NCBI GenBank assembly: GCA_938036315.1
Contig: CALHPK010000032.1
Span: 1 to 29,782 of the forward strand
From: an uncultured bacterium
GTDB taxonomy: Bacteria > Calescibacteriota > Calescibacteriia > Calescibacteriales > Calescibacteriaceae
Direction: 5' to 3'
DNA length: 29,782 nucleotides
This document shows, one piece after another, positions 7,556 to 15,477 of this stretch. Both the position numbers and the translations under genes were made by a program. Every line of letters starts with the position of its first letter. Position 1 is the first letter of the stretch. Under the pieces are notes generated by a model. It was given only the letters and a program-made list of their open reading frames with translations. It made no database searches and was not told the origin of the DNA.

Positions 7556-9268
7556 ATGGAAAAGAAATTAGGTAGAAAATTGAATTGGAAGAAAAAGTTT
7601 GTAGATCAGAAGACTGCAGAGATAATATCTCGTGAAGTTAATATTTCAGAAATCTGTGCTAGAGTCATTGCATCTCGGGGAATTGGATCTCCATCAAAAG
7701 CATTCAAGTTCTTATATCCTCGTATTGAGGATGCTGAAAATCCATTTGTGTTTCCTGATATGAAGAAGTCGGCAGAGAGATTAGCCAATGCCATTTTAAA
7801 AAAAGAAATCATAGGAATTTTCTCGGATGCAGACGCAGACGGAATAACAGCGGGGGCTATCCTTCATAATTTTCTGAAAGAGGCTGGAGTTAGTCCAGAA
7901 AATCTGGTGGTAAGAGTACCATCTCGTGATAGAGAGGGTTATGGGTTAACCAAAGAATTCATAGACGAATTAAGGAGAAAGGGTGGTAGATTATTGATAA
8001 CCGCAGATTGTGGTATAAGAAACCATGAAGAGATAAAATATGCTAAACTCTTTGAGATAGATGTTATTGTCTGTGACCATCATCATGTTGACCGCGTATT
8101 GCCAACCGACGCGTTGGCTATCATTCATCCTGCAACTTTGAAGGAGGAATCCCCTCTGATGTATCTATCTGGCGCTGGTGTAGTATTTGAGCTCATCGCA
8201 GCAACAAGGGTAGTGTTGAAAAAATATGGCAAGGAACTCCCGCGACCAAGACAGTACCTTGATGTGGTCTCCGTGGGGACAATAGGTGATATGGTTCAAC
8301 TGAAGGGAGACAACAGAATATTCGTCAGATATGGCTTAGACCAGATAAAGCAGGGTATGAGCAATCTTGGTCTGAGTGTTATGCTTGAAAAGATATCTGC
8401 TGTGAAAAGAGGTATTTCGGCATGGGACATTCAGATGAGAATTGTTCCACGTATAAACTCTACTGGTAGAGCTGGTAAACCAGAATTATCATTCTATCTT
8501 CTCACCGAGGAGAATATAATCAAAGCGAGGGAGATATCCGATCAGATAGAAGGTATTAATCTATGGCGGAAAGAGAAGGTTCAGCAAATAATGGAGGAGA
8601 TAATGTTTCTTGGATTTAATTCCTCATCTCGCTATTCACTAGTGATATGGGGTGAAGATTGGCCTGAAGGGATCATAGGGCTTGTTGCTAATAAACTCCT
8701 TGAAGAAACTGGTAAACCCACATGCGTTATCTCTGTAAAGGGGGATCAAGCGCGTGGTTCTATAAGAGCTCCTGAATTCCTGAATATCATGGGTATCCTT
8801 GAAAAATTCCATCATATATTCTTAAAGTATGGAGGACACTCTCAGGCGGCTGGAATATTGTTGCAAAAGCAAAACATAGAGTTGTTTTCAGAACTCTTTG
8901 AGAAAGAGATAGCTTCTGCTTTAATGGTTGAGCATGAAACTGTTCTTGAATATGATGATGAGATTTATCTTGAAAGTTTGAAAATAAAGGATCTACAAGA
9001 TCTGTTAAAACTTGAACCATTCGGGGAGGGAAACCCATACCCTGTGTTTGTTCTTAACTGCGATATAGTCGAGGCTAAAACAGTTGGGAGGGATGATCAG
9101 CACATCAAGATGTTGGCAAGAGCAAGTGATGGAAAAGTTGAAATAATCGCAAGAGAGATGGGGAGAAAGTTCGATCCGTTCATTGGCAAGGTTAGACTAT
9201 TAGCTAGATTCAAATCGAGTCCCTGGACTGATTCAGGTTTTGAATTTGAGTTTATAAACTTTTTATGA
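7556..9268 (+). CDS. recJ: Single-stranded-DNA-specific exonuclease RecJ
   Basis: RecJ is the 5'-3' ssDNA exonuclease of recombination and mismatch repair. The 570-residue product carries all DHH-family motifs. They are SDADADG (residues 90-96), TADCG (149-153), CDHHH (173-177), VGTIGD (240-245) and the DHHA1 GGHSQAAG near 426. I place the start at ATG 7556, where GAAGG lies directly before it. This gives the usual RecJ N-terminus with an early 'W' and a stretch on skipped 'GIGSPSKAFKFLYP'. An upstream TTG at 7499 would add 19 residues of unlikely hydrophobic sequence. The gene follows L25 by 67 nt. Confidence 0.96.
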   Translation: MEKKLGRKLNWKKKFVDQKTAEIISREVNISEICARVIASRGIGSPSKAFKFLYPRIEDAENPFVFPDMKKSAERLANAILKKEIIGIFSDADADGITAGAILHNFLKEAGVSPENLVVRVPSRDREGYGLTKEFIDELRRKGGRLLITADCGIRNHEEIKYAKLFEIDVIVCDHHHVDRVLPTDALAIIHPATLKEESPLMYLSGAGVVFELIAATRVVLKKYGKELPRPRQYLDVVSVGTIGDMVQLKGDNRIFVRYGLDQIKQGMSNLGLSVMLEKISAVKRGISAWDIQMRIVPRINSTGRAGKPELSFYLLTEENIIKAREISDQIEGINLWRKEKVQQIMEEIMFLGFNSSSRYSLVIWGEDWPEGIIGLVANKLLEETGKPTCVISVKGDQARGSIRAPEFLNIMGILEKFHHIFLKYGGHSQAAGILLQKQNIELFSELFEKEIASALMVEHETVLEYDDEIYLESLKIKDLQDLLKLEPFGEGNPYPVFVLNCDIVEAKTVGRDDQHIKMLARASDGKVEIIAREMGRKFDPFIGKVRLLARFKSSPWTDSGFEFEFINFL

Positions 9269-9628
9269 TTTGGATTTACACTCTTGGTAAGGGAATTTAG
9301 CATATTGTTGTATCTACTTTTAGCTTTTGGCACTGAAATATGCTTGCCACAATCTGTTAAGAAAAATAGATATAAGACCAGGTACGAGTTTAGGTATAAG
9401 TAAGTGTAAGACGTTGTACCTTAACGCTATAAATCCTTTGCAGGAGTGTTTGATTATTCGATGATGGAAAGGTTTTTGTAAATGGCTCCGATATAAAAAT
9501 ATATTATATTCTAAAATTGTAAGGATACTACTTTTTATAGATTGGTTGCTTTGGGGATAGCCTGCTTTATAGATTGCTACTTTCGTTTTTTGTTTGTGTG
9601 AACTTTTTATTATGTAAGTTTGAGTTTT
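9269..9628. other. Intergenic region after recJ
   Basis: This 360-bp AT-rich gap has no convincing gene. It contains an inverted repeat AGGTAC/GTACCT (9380-9385/9416-9421, 30-nt loop). It also holds two copies of TTTATAGATTG about 32 bp apart around 9535-9576, and a TAAGTT box (9615-9620) 8 nt before the next start. Confidence 0.6.
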
Positions 9629-10318
9629 ATGAAGGATATAGTGGTTTCAGCTCATCAGCCACAGTATATGCCGTATTTAGGCTATCTTCACAAAATGAAG
9701 AATTCTGATGTGTTTGTTATTTTAGATGATGTACAATTCAAAAAGAACGAGTGGCAAAACAGAAATAGAGTCAAGGGAAAAACTCCAACAGGTGAAGATA
9801 CAATTATATGGCTTACTGTTCCAGTGATACATAACTTTGGAATGCTGATAAAGGATGTGAAGGTCAGGAATGATCTCCCATGGCAGAGAAAACATAAAAA
9901 CACGCTTATAACATACTACTCTAAAGCTCCGAATTTTCACTTTATCGAAAAGTTCAATAAAATTTGGGAGGGGCAATACCAATTCTTGATAGATGTAAAT
10001 ATGGATTCGATTAGGATACTTATGGACATATTCGACATCAAGACAAAGATCGTCTTTTCTTCGGAGTTGAAGATAAACCAGGCGAAAACTGACAGACTTG
10101 TTGCGATTTGTAAGGAACTTGGAGCAAAGATTTATCTTTCAGGTCAGGGAGCTTATGATTATCTTGAAGTAGATAAATTCAAAAGAGAGGGGATAGAGGT
10201 TGTTTGGCAGGATTTCAAATGTCCAGTGTATCCACAGCTTGGGAAAACTTTCATACCGAATTTATCATCAATCGATATTGTTCTTGTAAAAGGTGAGGAG
10301 TGTAAAAACATTATATAA
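9629..10318 (+). CDS. WbqC family protein
   Basis: This 229-residue protein opens with HQPQYMPYLGYLHKM (9-23) followed by DVFVILDDVQFKKNEWQNR, the hallmark of the WbqC-like family. Members occur mostly in O-antigen or other glycan gene clusters, and their biochemical role is not well settled; a transfer or modification step on a sugar nucleotide or glycan is usually proposed. No glycan cluster is adjacent here, since it lies between recJ and purF. I prefer ATG 9629 over the in-frame TTG 9620 because a TAAGTT box would then sit 8 nt upstream. The purF start follows 43 nt after the stop. Confidence 0.88.
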   Translation: MKDIVVSAHQPQYMPYLGYLHKMKNSDVFVILDDVQFKKNEWQNRNRVKGKTPTGEDTIIWLTVPVIHNFGMLIKDVKVRNDLPWQRKHKNTLITYYSKAPNFHFIEKFNKIWEGQYQFLIDVNMDSIRILMDIFDIKTKIVFSSELKINQAKTDRLVAICKELGAKIYLSGQGAYDYLEVDKFKREGIEVVWQDFKCPVYPQLGKTFIPNLSSIDIVLVKGEECKNII

Positions 10319-10361
10319 TATATATGTGGTAAGCTGAGATCTAACAGAAAGGGATAGCAAT

Positions 10362-11753
10362 ATGTGCGGCATTGTAGGAATTTTAGGTTCAGAGGATTCT
10401 CCGTATTATACTCTTTTAGCTCTCCATGCCATTCAGCATAGAGGACATGAAGGAGTTGGAATAGCTTGGTTTGAAAATGGTACTATTTTGCCAGAAAGAA
10501 GGGTGGGTCTTGTTTCGGACCTTGCTAAAAAGTTCCCAAAGGTTAAAAGTCATGTAGCTATAGGTCATGTTCATTACTCCACAACCGGCAGATCTGAAGC
10601 GAGGAATTTGCAACCATTTGTAATCAATGGGATGAATCTGAAACTTGCAGTTTGCCACAATGGGAATATAGTAAATTTCCTTTCATTAAGAAGGATGCGG
10701 GAAAACGAAGGTTCTGTTTTCACAACAGATTCAGATACAGAGGTTATACCTCATCTTATCGCGTCTTCCAAAGGGGATATTGTGGCAAGGATAAAGACTG
10801 CCCTGAGTATGGTAAAAGGGGCTTACTCTCTGGTTATGATGACTCAGGATTCTCTTATTGCTGTTCGTGACCCTTGGGGTTTCAGACCCCTTGTCTTGGG
10901 TAAGTTTAGAAATTTGAAGAATGCTTATATTGTGGCATCAGAGACTTGCGCATTAGATATTGTCGATTCTGAGTTTATAAGAGAAATAGAGCCAGGTGAG
11001 ATCTTGGTAATCTCAAGGGACAAGATCTACAGCGAAAGATTAAAGCCTGCTGATAAAAGGGAGTGTATTTTTGAGCTTATTTATTTCTCAAGACCTGATT
11101 CTCACATATTCGGAGTGGATGTTTGGTCTGTAAGGATAATGCTAGGAAGAATTCTTGCTCAAGAGCAGCCTGCAGATGCAGATATTGTCGTACCCGTTCC
11201 AGATTCTGGACTTTTTTCTTCCATTGGCTATTCAGAGGAGTCTAAGATACCATTTGCCTATGGGCTTGTAAGGAATCATTACATAGGTAGGACGTTTATT
11301 GAGCCATCCGCAAAGGAGAGGATTTCAGAAGTTAGTATAAAACTCAATCCTATAAAGGGGGTTGTCTCTGGAAAAAGGGTAGTTCTCGTTGATGATTCAA
11401 TAGTTAGGGGGACTACATCGAGGAAGATTGTAAAGATGCTGAAGGATGCTGGAGCACGTGAAGTTCACCTGCGCATATCCTCTCCTCCTATAAGATACCC
11501 ATGCTATTACGGTATAGATACCCCATCTGAAGGGGAACTAATTGCTTCATCACACTCTATAGAGGAGATCAGAAATTTTATAGGTTGTGATTCATTAGGA
11601 TACATAAGTGTTGATGGAATGCTTAAAGCTGTAAAACTTGTAGATAGTTCCGCTGATGGATTTTGTACTGCTTGTTTCACCGGCAGATACCCTGTGCCAC
11701 CTGAGGATGCCGAATTCATAAAACAGTTGAGGCTATTCAGGGACGATATCTGA
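10362..11753 (+). CDS. purF: Amidophosphoribosyltransferase, Fe-S type
   Basis: PurF makes 5-phosphoribosylamine from PRPP and glutamine, the first step of purine synthesis. The 463-residue protein starts MCGIVG, with the N-terminal glutaminase nucleophile Cys2. It continues with the Ntn-hydrolase fold (GHVHYSTTG) and ends in a PRPP-binding domain (VVLVDDSIVRGTT, 340-352). Cys235, Cys381, Cys435 and Cys438 fall where the 4Fe-4S ligands of the B. subtilis enzyme lie. No upstream in-frame start exists before an in-frame TGA, so there is no propeptide. A weak AAAGGG element lies upstream. No other pur genes are adjacent. Confidence 0.97.
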   Translation: MCGIVGILGSEDSPYYTLLALHAIQHRGHEGVGIAWFENGTILPERRVGLVSDLAKKFPKVKSHVAIGHVHYSTTGRSEARNLQPFVINGMNLKLAVCHNGNIVNFLSLRRMRENEGSVFTTDSDTEVIPHLIASSKGDIVARIKTALSMVKGAYSLVMMTQDSLIAVRDPWGFRPLVLGKFRNLKNAYIVASETCALDIVDSEFIREIEPGEILVISRDKIYSERLKPADKRECIFELIYFSRPDSHIFGVDVWSVRIMLGRILAQEQPADADIVVPVPDSGLFSSIGYSEESKIPFAYGLVRNHYIGRTFIEPSAKERISEVSIKLNPIKGVVSGKRVVLVDDSIVRGTTSRKIVKMLKDAGAREVHLRISSPPIRYPCYYGIDTPSEGELIASSHSIEEIRNFIGCDSLGYISVDGMLKAVKLVDSSADGFCTACFTGRYPVPPEDAEFIKQLRLFRDDI

Positions 11754-11763
11754 AAGAACAAAG

Positions 11764-11803
11764 ATTAACAAAAAATCAAGTTTTTCTTATATTTTTTATT
11801 AAT
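11764..11803. repeat. AT-only imperfect inverted repeat between purF and the next gene
   Basis: The arms 11764-11776 and 11791-11803 (13 nt each) match in 12 positions with a 14-nt loop. The hairpin ends in a U-rich arm, so it could serve as a weak purF terminator, but it has almost no G-C pairs. Confidence 0.35.
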
Positions 11804-11806
11804 GTG

Positions 11807-11812
11807 TAAAAT
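11807..11812 (+). promoter_or_regulatory. TAAAAT box, possible -10 element for a leaderless transcript
   Basis: TAAAAT lies exactly 8 nt before the ATG at 11821 and no Shine-Dalgarno intervenes. If used as a -10, transcription would begin at or next to the start codon. Confidence 0.4.
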
Positions 11813-11820
11813 TTATTACT

Positions 11821-13077
11821 ATGGATAGGAGGTTCTCATTTTTTCTTCTTTTCTCTTTCTTTTTTGTATTCGCATGTAGTAATAATCCTTCGGATGGCAA
11901 TGTTGATGCGTCACCAACTGAAATAGATTGTTCAGAAAATTCTCCAGCAGTAGTAAAGAAAATAGAGATACCCCCAGATAGAACCTGGGTGAACAGTGGC
12001 ATAACTTTGAAAAAGGGATATGAAATCGTAATAGAGGTAGAAGATGAGAGAACTTTCGGAAAGGAAGAGGTTTCATTTTCGAATCCGGTTGTGTTTGCTG
12101 GGAAAAATGCGATAATATTTAAAATTGGAGAAAAAGGTGTCCCCCAACCGGTCGGTAGAAAATTTTCTTTTGTAGCTGGTTCAGAACATGAGAATAAAGA
12201 TGTGCTTTTAGGTTGGAACTCAATTGAGCCGGTTATAGCTAAAAGGGTAACAGAGACCGGAGATGTGATAATTGAGAAGCCTGAATCTATAACCGCGGTG
12301 ATAAAGGTATTTCTCCCTTTATCTGATAAGCTCCCCAGAAGACCGGTGCTATATGCCCCTGTGGATAACTTCTGGACTGATGAGACGAATCCGAGATTTT
12401 ATTGGGATCCAATCGACAATGCTATAAGATATATATTCCAAATTTCAGATTATCCAGATTTTAGGAGGGTAGTTCAAAATATAGAGATTTCTGCATCAGG
12501 TGGGCAAGCAAACCCTGTATCTATAATAGGAGGAGGAGCTTCGCAGGAGGTACAATTCAATCTTCGAGAAGGAATATATTGGTGGAGAGTGATAGCTCAA
12601 GTCAACGTCGGAAGAGCATTAAATCCGATCCCTGTTTGGACCTGTTGGTCTCATCCCTTTAGGCTTGGTGTTGAGCTTGGAACTCCACCACAACCTCCAA
12701 ATTTTGTATCTCCGACAACTGCTGATGTTTTTAAACCGGGGGATAGTGTTACATTTGAGTTTGTTGTTAATGATGATCCATCTTTTGTTTTCTGGAGGTG
12801 GCGCCATGTGTATTCTGATTGTGATCAGCAACCCTCGATAAACCCGAATGATCCAAATTCCGGAAACCCTACTCCTTGGCATATAGGTAGAGTCAAGTTG
12901 GGCGAAGGTAATATAAAAGATTTGCCAAAGATAATAGGTTCGTTTACATACAAAAATATCGAAACTGGTAATCATCTTTTCAGAGTTGAAGTGAGAGACG
13001 GACAAGATATTCAGGAGATTGCTATAAGAAGTAGGGATTTTAGGCTTTCTGTTGGCTGTGAATCTGGTGAAAAATAA
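11821..13077 (+). CDS. Secreted lipoprotein with FN3-like domains, unknown function
   Basis: This 418-residue protein starts with a short basic-hydrophobic leader rich in Phe, ending at Cys19 (VFAC). A Ser/Asn/Asp-rich linker follows, which makes a lipoprotein likely though the lipobox is imperfect. Residues about 175-285 contain 'PVLYAPVDNFWTDETNPRFYW' style spacing and AIRYIFQISDYPDF, typical of FN3-like beta-sandwiches in envelope proteins ('F.W.pv..A..Y.lqis....F'). A second beta-rich unit begins near residue 285 (PPQPPNFVSPTTADVF). Trp residues are frequent. It sits between purF and rpsF. No enzyme motif is seen, so a structural or binding role is only an inference. Confidence 0.75.
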   Translation: MDRRFSFFLLFSFFFVFACSNNPSDGNVDASPTEIDCSENSPAVVKKIEIPPDRTWVNSGITLKKGYEIVIEVEDERTFGKEEVSFSNPVVFAGKNAIIFKIGEKGVPQPVGRKFSFVAGSEHENKDVLLGWNSIEPVIAKRVTETGDVIIEKPESITAVIKVFLPLSDKLPRRPVLYAPVDNFWTDETNPRFYWDPIDNAIRYIFQISDYPDFRRVVQNIEISASGGQANPVSIIGGGASQEVQFNLREGIYWWRVIAQVNVGRALNPIPVWTCWSHPFRLGVELGTPPQPPNFVSPTTADVFKPGDSVTFEFVVNDDPSFVFWRWRHVYSDCDQQPSINPNDPNSGNPTPWHIGRVKLGEGNIKDLPKIIGSFTYKNIETGNHLFRVEVRDGQDIQEIAIRSRDFRLSVGCESGEK

Positions 13078-13143
13078 GATGAAGATGTTGTTTCACAATA
13101 GTGGAGCGAATTATTTTGCTTTTTCGCATCTTATTCATCTTAT
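13074..13143 (+). promoter_or_regulatory. Possible structured leader before rpsF
   Basis: Three inverted repeats nest into a three-way junction. The outer stem pairs ATAAGATGAA (13074-13083) with TTCATCTTAT (13134-13143). Inside are the small hairpin TTGT-TTC-ACAA (13088-13098) and GCGAA/TTCGC (13106-13110/13123-13127). It ends 16 nt before the rpsF start. Ribosomal protein S6 mRNAs are autoregulated by S6:S18 in many bacteria, but I do not see the known bulged CCG element. The structure may be chance, or the end of the upstream transcript. Confidence 0.3.
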
Positions 13144-13144
13144 A

Positions 13145-13150
13145 TATACT
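13145..13150 (+). promoter_or_regulatory. TATACT box 9 nt before the rpsF start
   Basis: TATACT is a good -10 match and lies 9 nt before ATG 13160. No Shine-Dalgarno is present. A leaderless rpsF mRNA would follow if this promoter is used. Confidence 0.35.
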
Positions 13151-13159
13151 TTTTAGACT

Positions 13160-13669
13160 ATGGTGGAAAGTTCTGAGGGGATGGAAGTTGAGCTTCAAGG
13201 TGGTCAAAAGGGCGAATTGGCAGAGGAAAGGGATAAGGTAAGCTCAGAGCTAACCGAGGCTGAGAAGATACAAAAAGCTAGGCAAGAGGGTAAAAGAAGT
13301 ATTCTGGTTGGTGACAGATTCAAAATGATAAAGACTTATGAATTTACGGTTGCGGTAAGACCAGATTTACCTGAGAAACACGAGTCAGAACTTATAAGCA
13401 AGCTCGAGGAACTCATAAAGAACCATGTTGGAGATATCGTCAAGAAGGAGATCTGGGGGGTAAAGCCTCTTCAGTACAGGATTAGAAAATATGACAGGGC
13501 TAAATTCTATTACTTTGAGTACGAGTCAATAGGTATTGGAGAGAAGATTTTGAGAGCTTTTGTTGATACAAGCTCAGATTTTCTGAGATATCTTATAGTG
13601 AAAAAGGAGAATATCCTTACAAAGGGGCATATTTGGAGGAAAAAAGTGAAAGAACAGCTCCTCAGATGA
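13160..13669 (+). CDS. rpsF: 30S ribosomal protein S6 with N-terminal extension
   Basis: The last ~110 residues are S6: YEFTVAVRPDLPEK, then WGVKPLQYRIRKYDRAKFYYFEYE, then FLRYLIVKKENI. These match the family's 'YE....rP', 'wG.r.laY.I.k...g.Yv' and 'vlRy..vk' elements. S6 pairs with S18 on the 30S platform. Ahead of it lie about 55 Glu/Lys-rich, probably disordered residues. An internal ATG at 13325 (residue 56) would give a normal-length S6, but neither start has a Shine-Dalgarno. The usual partners ssb, rpsR and rplI are missing. The next gene is a lipid permease overlapping by 4 nt. Confidence 0.9.
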   Translation: MVESSEGMEVELQGGQKGELAEERDKVSSELTEAEKIQKARQEGKRSILVGDRFKMIKTYEFTVAVRPDLPEKHESELISKLEELIKNHVGDIVKKEIWGVKPLQYRIRKYDRAKFYYFEYESIGIGEKILRAFVDTSSDFLRYLIVKKENILTKGHIWRKKVKEQLLR

Positions 13670-14412
13670 TTTTTTCTTCACTTCAGAATGTCTATGGCAT
13701 TATCAGATTTGCATTTCTCATATCTGATCAGATTTTTAGACCTCCTTTTAGATTCTTTTTGATTTTGAAGGAGATTGAATTTGCTGGGGTAAAATCTATT
13801 CCAATAATAGCTATTACTTCTATTTTTTTAGGTATGGTTTTTACTCTCCATTCAATAAGAGCTTTTTCTATAGTTCGTATGGAGGGGTTAGTTGGACCAT
13901 CGGTAGTACTCTCGTTTGTGAGGGAACTTGCAAGTGGCTTCGGTGCTCTGATTATAACAGGTAGAGTTGGTGCAGCGTACACATCAAAGATCGGAACAAT
14001 GAAAATAACAGAACAACTTGATGTACTATTTCTGATGGGTATTTCTCCACTTCATTATATCGTTGTCCCAAAAATTATAGCATTGATGATAATCATGCCG
14101 CTTGTGTACTTTTTTTTCATATTCTTCGGTATTATCGGGGGCATAATTTCAGCTTATATGTATTCGATAGATCATAATTTATTTCTCAAGGATGTAAGTA
14201 ACTGGGTTGATTTATCCGATGTTATTTTAGGGGTTGTGAAATCTTCTGTTTTTGGATCAACAATTGCTATCACGTCTTGTTATTTCGGAACTACAGTTGT
14301 TGGAAGTGCAGAGTCAGTTGGAGAAAAAACCACAGAATCAATCGTATACACAATAATACTCGTTTTCATTCTTAATTATCTGATATCCGCACTGTACTAT
14401 GCTATAAAATAA
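13666..14412 (+). CDS. mlaE: MlaE-type ABC lipid transport permease
   Basis: This 248-residue membrane protein has the MlaE/TrnD permease pattern. ELASGFGALIITGRVGAAYTSKIGTMK-type sequence at residues 87-113 is followed by TEQLDVLFLMGISPLHYIVVPK (115-136). Near the C-terminus is GTTVVGSAESVGEKTTESIV. Five or so hydrophobic helices are visible. It belongs to systems that move phospholipid between inner and outer membranes. The start ATG 13666 overlaps the rpsF stop as ATGA; a TTG at 13633 would add 11 polar residues. The usual mlaF ATPase and mlaD substrate-binding genes do not follow, as the next genes are on the other strand. Confidence 0.92.
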   Translation: MIFSSLQNVYGIIRFAFLISDQIFRPPFRFFLILKEIEFAGVKSIPIIAITSIFLGMVFTLHSIRAFSIVRMEGLVGPSVVLSFVRELASGFGALIITGRVGAAYTSKIGTMKITEQLDVLFLMGISPLHYIVVPKIIALMIIMPLVYFFFIFFGIIGGIISAYMYSIDHNLFLKDVSNWVDLSDVILGVVKSSVFGSTIAITSCYFGTTVVGSAESVGEKTTESIVYTIILVFILNYLISALYYAIK

Positions 14413-14482
14413 TTTTATCTTCTTTTCTACTGTATGAGTATTATTATTTTATTTATTTTTTTCTTTTTTAGGAGTTTGTTAT

Positions 14483-14788
14483 TTATTCTTCTATTCCGAG
14501 AATCATTTTGGCTTCTTCTGACATCATAGATGGATTCCAGGGTGGATCCCATACTATTGAAACATCGACATCTCCGATCTCATCTATTGTGTACAGAACA
14601 GATTTTACAGCTTCTTCTATTGTTGCACCAAGTGGACAACCTGGAGTTGTTAATGTCATTTTTATTTTGACATTGTTTTTTTCATCAATACTGAGGTCAT
14701 ATATAAGTCCGAGATTGACTATGTCTATGCCGATTTCTGGGTCATAAACATTTTTCAGTGCTTCAAGAATTATCTCTTTTGTAATCAT
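14483..14788 (-). CDS. SufT/MIP18-type Fe-S cluster assembly protein (DUF59)
   Basis: This 101-residue protein is a single MIP18 (DUF59) domain. It has DPEIGIDIVNLGLIYDL (16-32), TTPGCPLGATIEEAV with the conserved Cys51, and a C-terminal DPPWNPSMMSEEAKMILG (81-98). Relatives (SufT, PaaD-like, CIA2/MIP18) help mature Fe-S proteins; the Cys is thought to be important. PurF in this window is a predicted Fe-S enzyme and could be a client, but that is only inference. It starts with ATG 14788. A TAAAAT box lies 8 nt upstream on the minus strand (14797-14802), and there is no Shine-Dalgarno. Its 3' end faces mlaE, 70 bp away. Confidence 0.92.
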   Translation of the reverse strand: MITKEIILEALKNVYDPEIGIDIVNLGLIYDLSIDEKNNVKIKMTLTTPGCPLGATIEEAVKSVLYTIDEIGDVDVSIVWDPPWNPSMMSEEAKMILGIEE

Positions 14789-14796
14789 TTCTTTCT

Positions 14797-14802
14797 ATTT
14801 TA
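14797..14802 (-). promoter_or_regulatory. TAAAAT box 8 nt before the sufT-like start
   Basis: On the minus strand TAAAAT precedes the ATG at 14788 by 8 nt. This is the same spacing as at 11807 on the plus strand. Possible -10 of a leaderless transcript. Confidence 0.4.
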
Positions 14803-14845
14803 GTCATTTATAGATTTGTTAATCATTTTTTCACTTCTGCATAGG

Positions 14846-14863
14846 TTCAGATTGGTATCTGAA
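14846..14863. terminator. Hairpin between two minus-strand genes
   Basis: TTCAGAT-TGGT-ATCTGAA is a perfect 7-bp stem with a 4-nt loop. A smaller hairpin, TGCAA-TGTG-TTGCA (14923-14936), lies directly after the DUF2505-like stop. Neither is followed by a U-run on the minus strand, so intrinsic termination is uncertain. Confidence 0.3.
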
Positions 14864-14946
14864 TATTATCTGCTGGCTTGATAGATTAGTAGAATTATTG
14901 TTGTGATTTAAACAGTATATGCTGCAATGTGTTGCACGATCACTTA

Positions 14947-15462
14947 TTATGCTTTTGCACTATATCTTTTTGACATCTCTTCTGCTAAAACTTTAGCTTC
15001 TGCTTCCATATTGCTCTCCAGGTATCCTTTCATATATCCCTCTACCGCTTTTTTTATCAGAGGGTTAAAGTTTATTGTAAGTTCTCCTTCTATTATTCGT
15101 CTTGTTTTATTTTTGCCTTCTGGAAGAAGTCTTATTTTCCCTTTGAATCTTATTTTATCTTGAAAGAAGGCTGGAACCATTTCAAATTCATATTCTTTTT
15201 TCGACGGGTAATATTTTGTGTACTCATACCACTTTAGCATGTCTGGTTTTATGGTATTTTTCAGAACAGATGGAATTTGCGCATCTCCTTCATACAGAAC
15301 TTTTCGGTATATATGATCTCCTTTGTTTTCTTCTTCTACAACCTCTCTTTTTTTCACATTAGGAAGTTTGTGTACTACAGCCTGAATTACATCTACATCA
15401 TTCCAAAGCCGATCAAACTCATCGACCGGTACATCAAATATATGTTCCATCTTTACCTTCAT
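14947..15462 (-). CDS. SRPBCC/DUF2505-like protein
   Basis: This 171-residue soluble protein has the look of a START/SRPBCC-fold domain, a helix-grip beta-sheet with a hydrophobic pocket. The N-terminal VKMEHIFDVPVDEFDRLWND is followed by alternating strands and a long C-terminal helix (PLIKKAVEGYMKGYLESNMEAEAKVLAE). It most resembles the DUF2505 group of unknown function, which may bind a lipid or other hydrophobic ligand. The start is certain: AAGGAGG lies at 15471-15477, 8 nt before the ATG. It is the best ribosome-binding site in the window. No signal peptide. The sufT-like gene follows 158 bp downstream on the same strand. Confidence 0.55.
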   Translation of the reverse strand: MKVKMEHIFDVPVDEFDRLWNDVDVIQAVVHKLPNVKKREVVEEENKGDHIYRKVLYEGDAQIPSVLKNTIKPDMLKWYEYTKYYPSKKEYEFEMVPAFFQDKIRFKGKIRLLPEGKNKTRRIIEGELTINFNPLIKKAVEGYMKGYLESNMEAEAKVLAEEMSKRYSAKA

Positions 15463-15470
15463 ATCTTCTA

Positions 15471-15477
15471 CCTCCTT
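15471..15477 (-). promoter_or_regulatory. Strong Shine-Dalgarno of the DUF2505-like gene
   Basis: AAGGAGG on the minus strand, 8 nt before the ATG. It shows that this organism does use canonical Shine-Dalgarno sites, in contrast to the many starts here that lack one. Confidence 0.85.
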
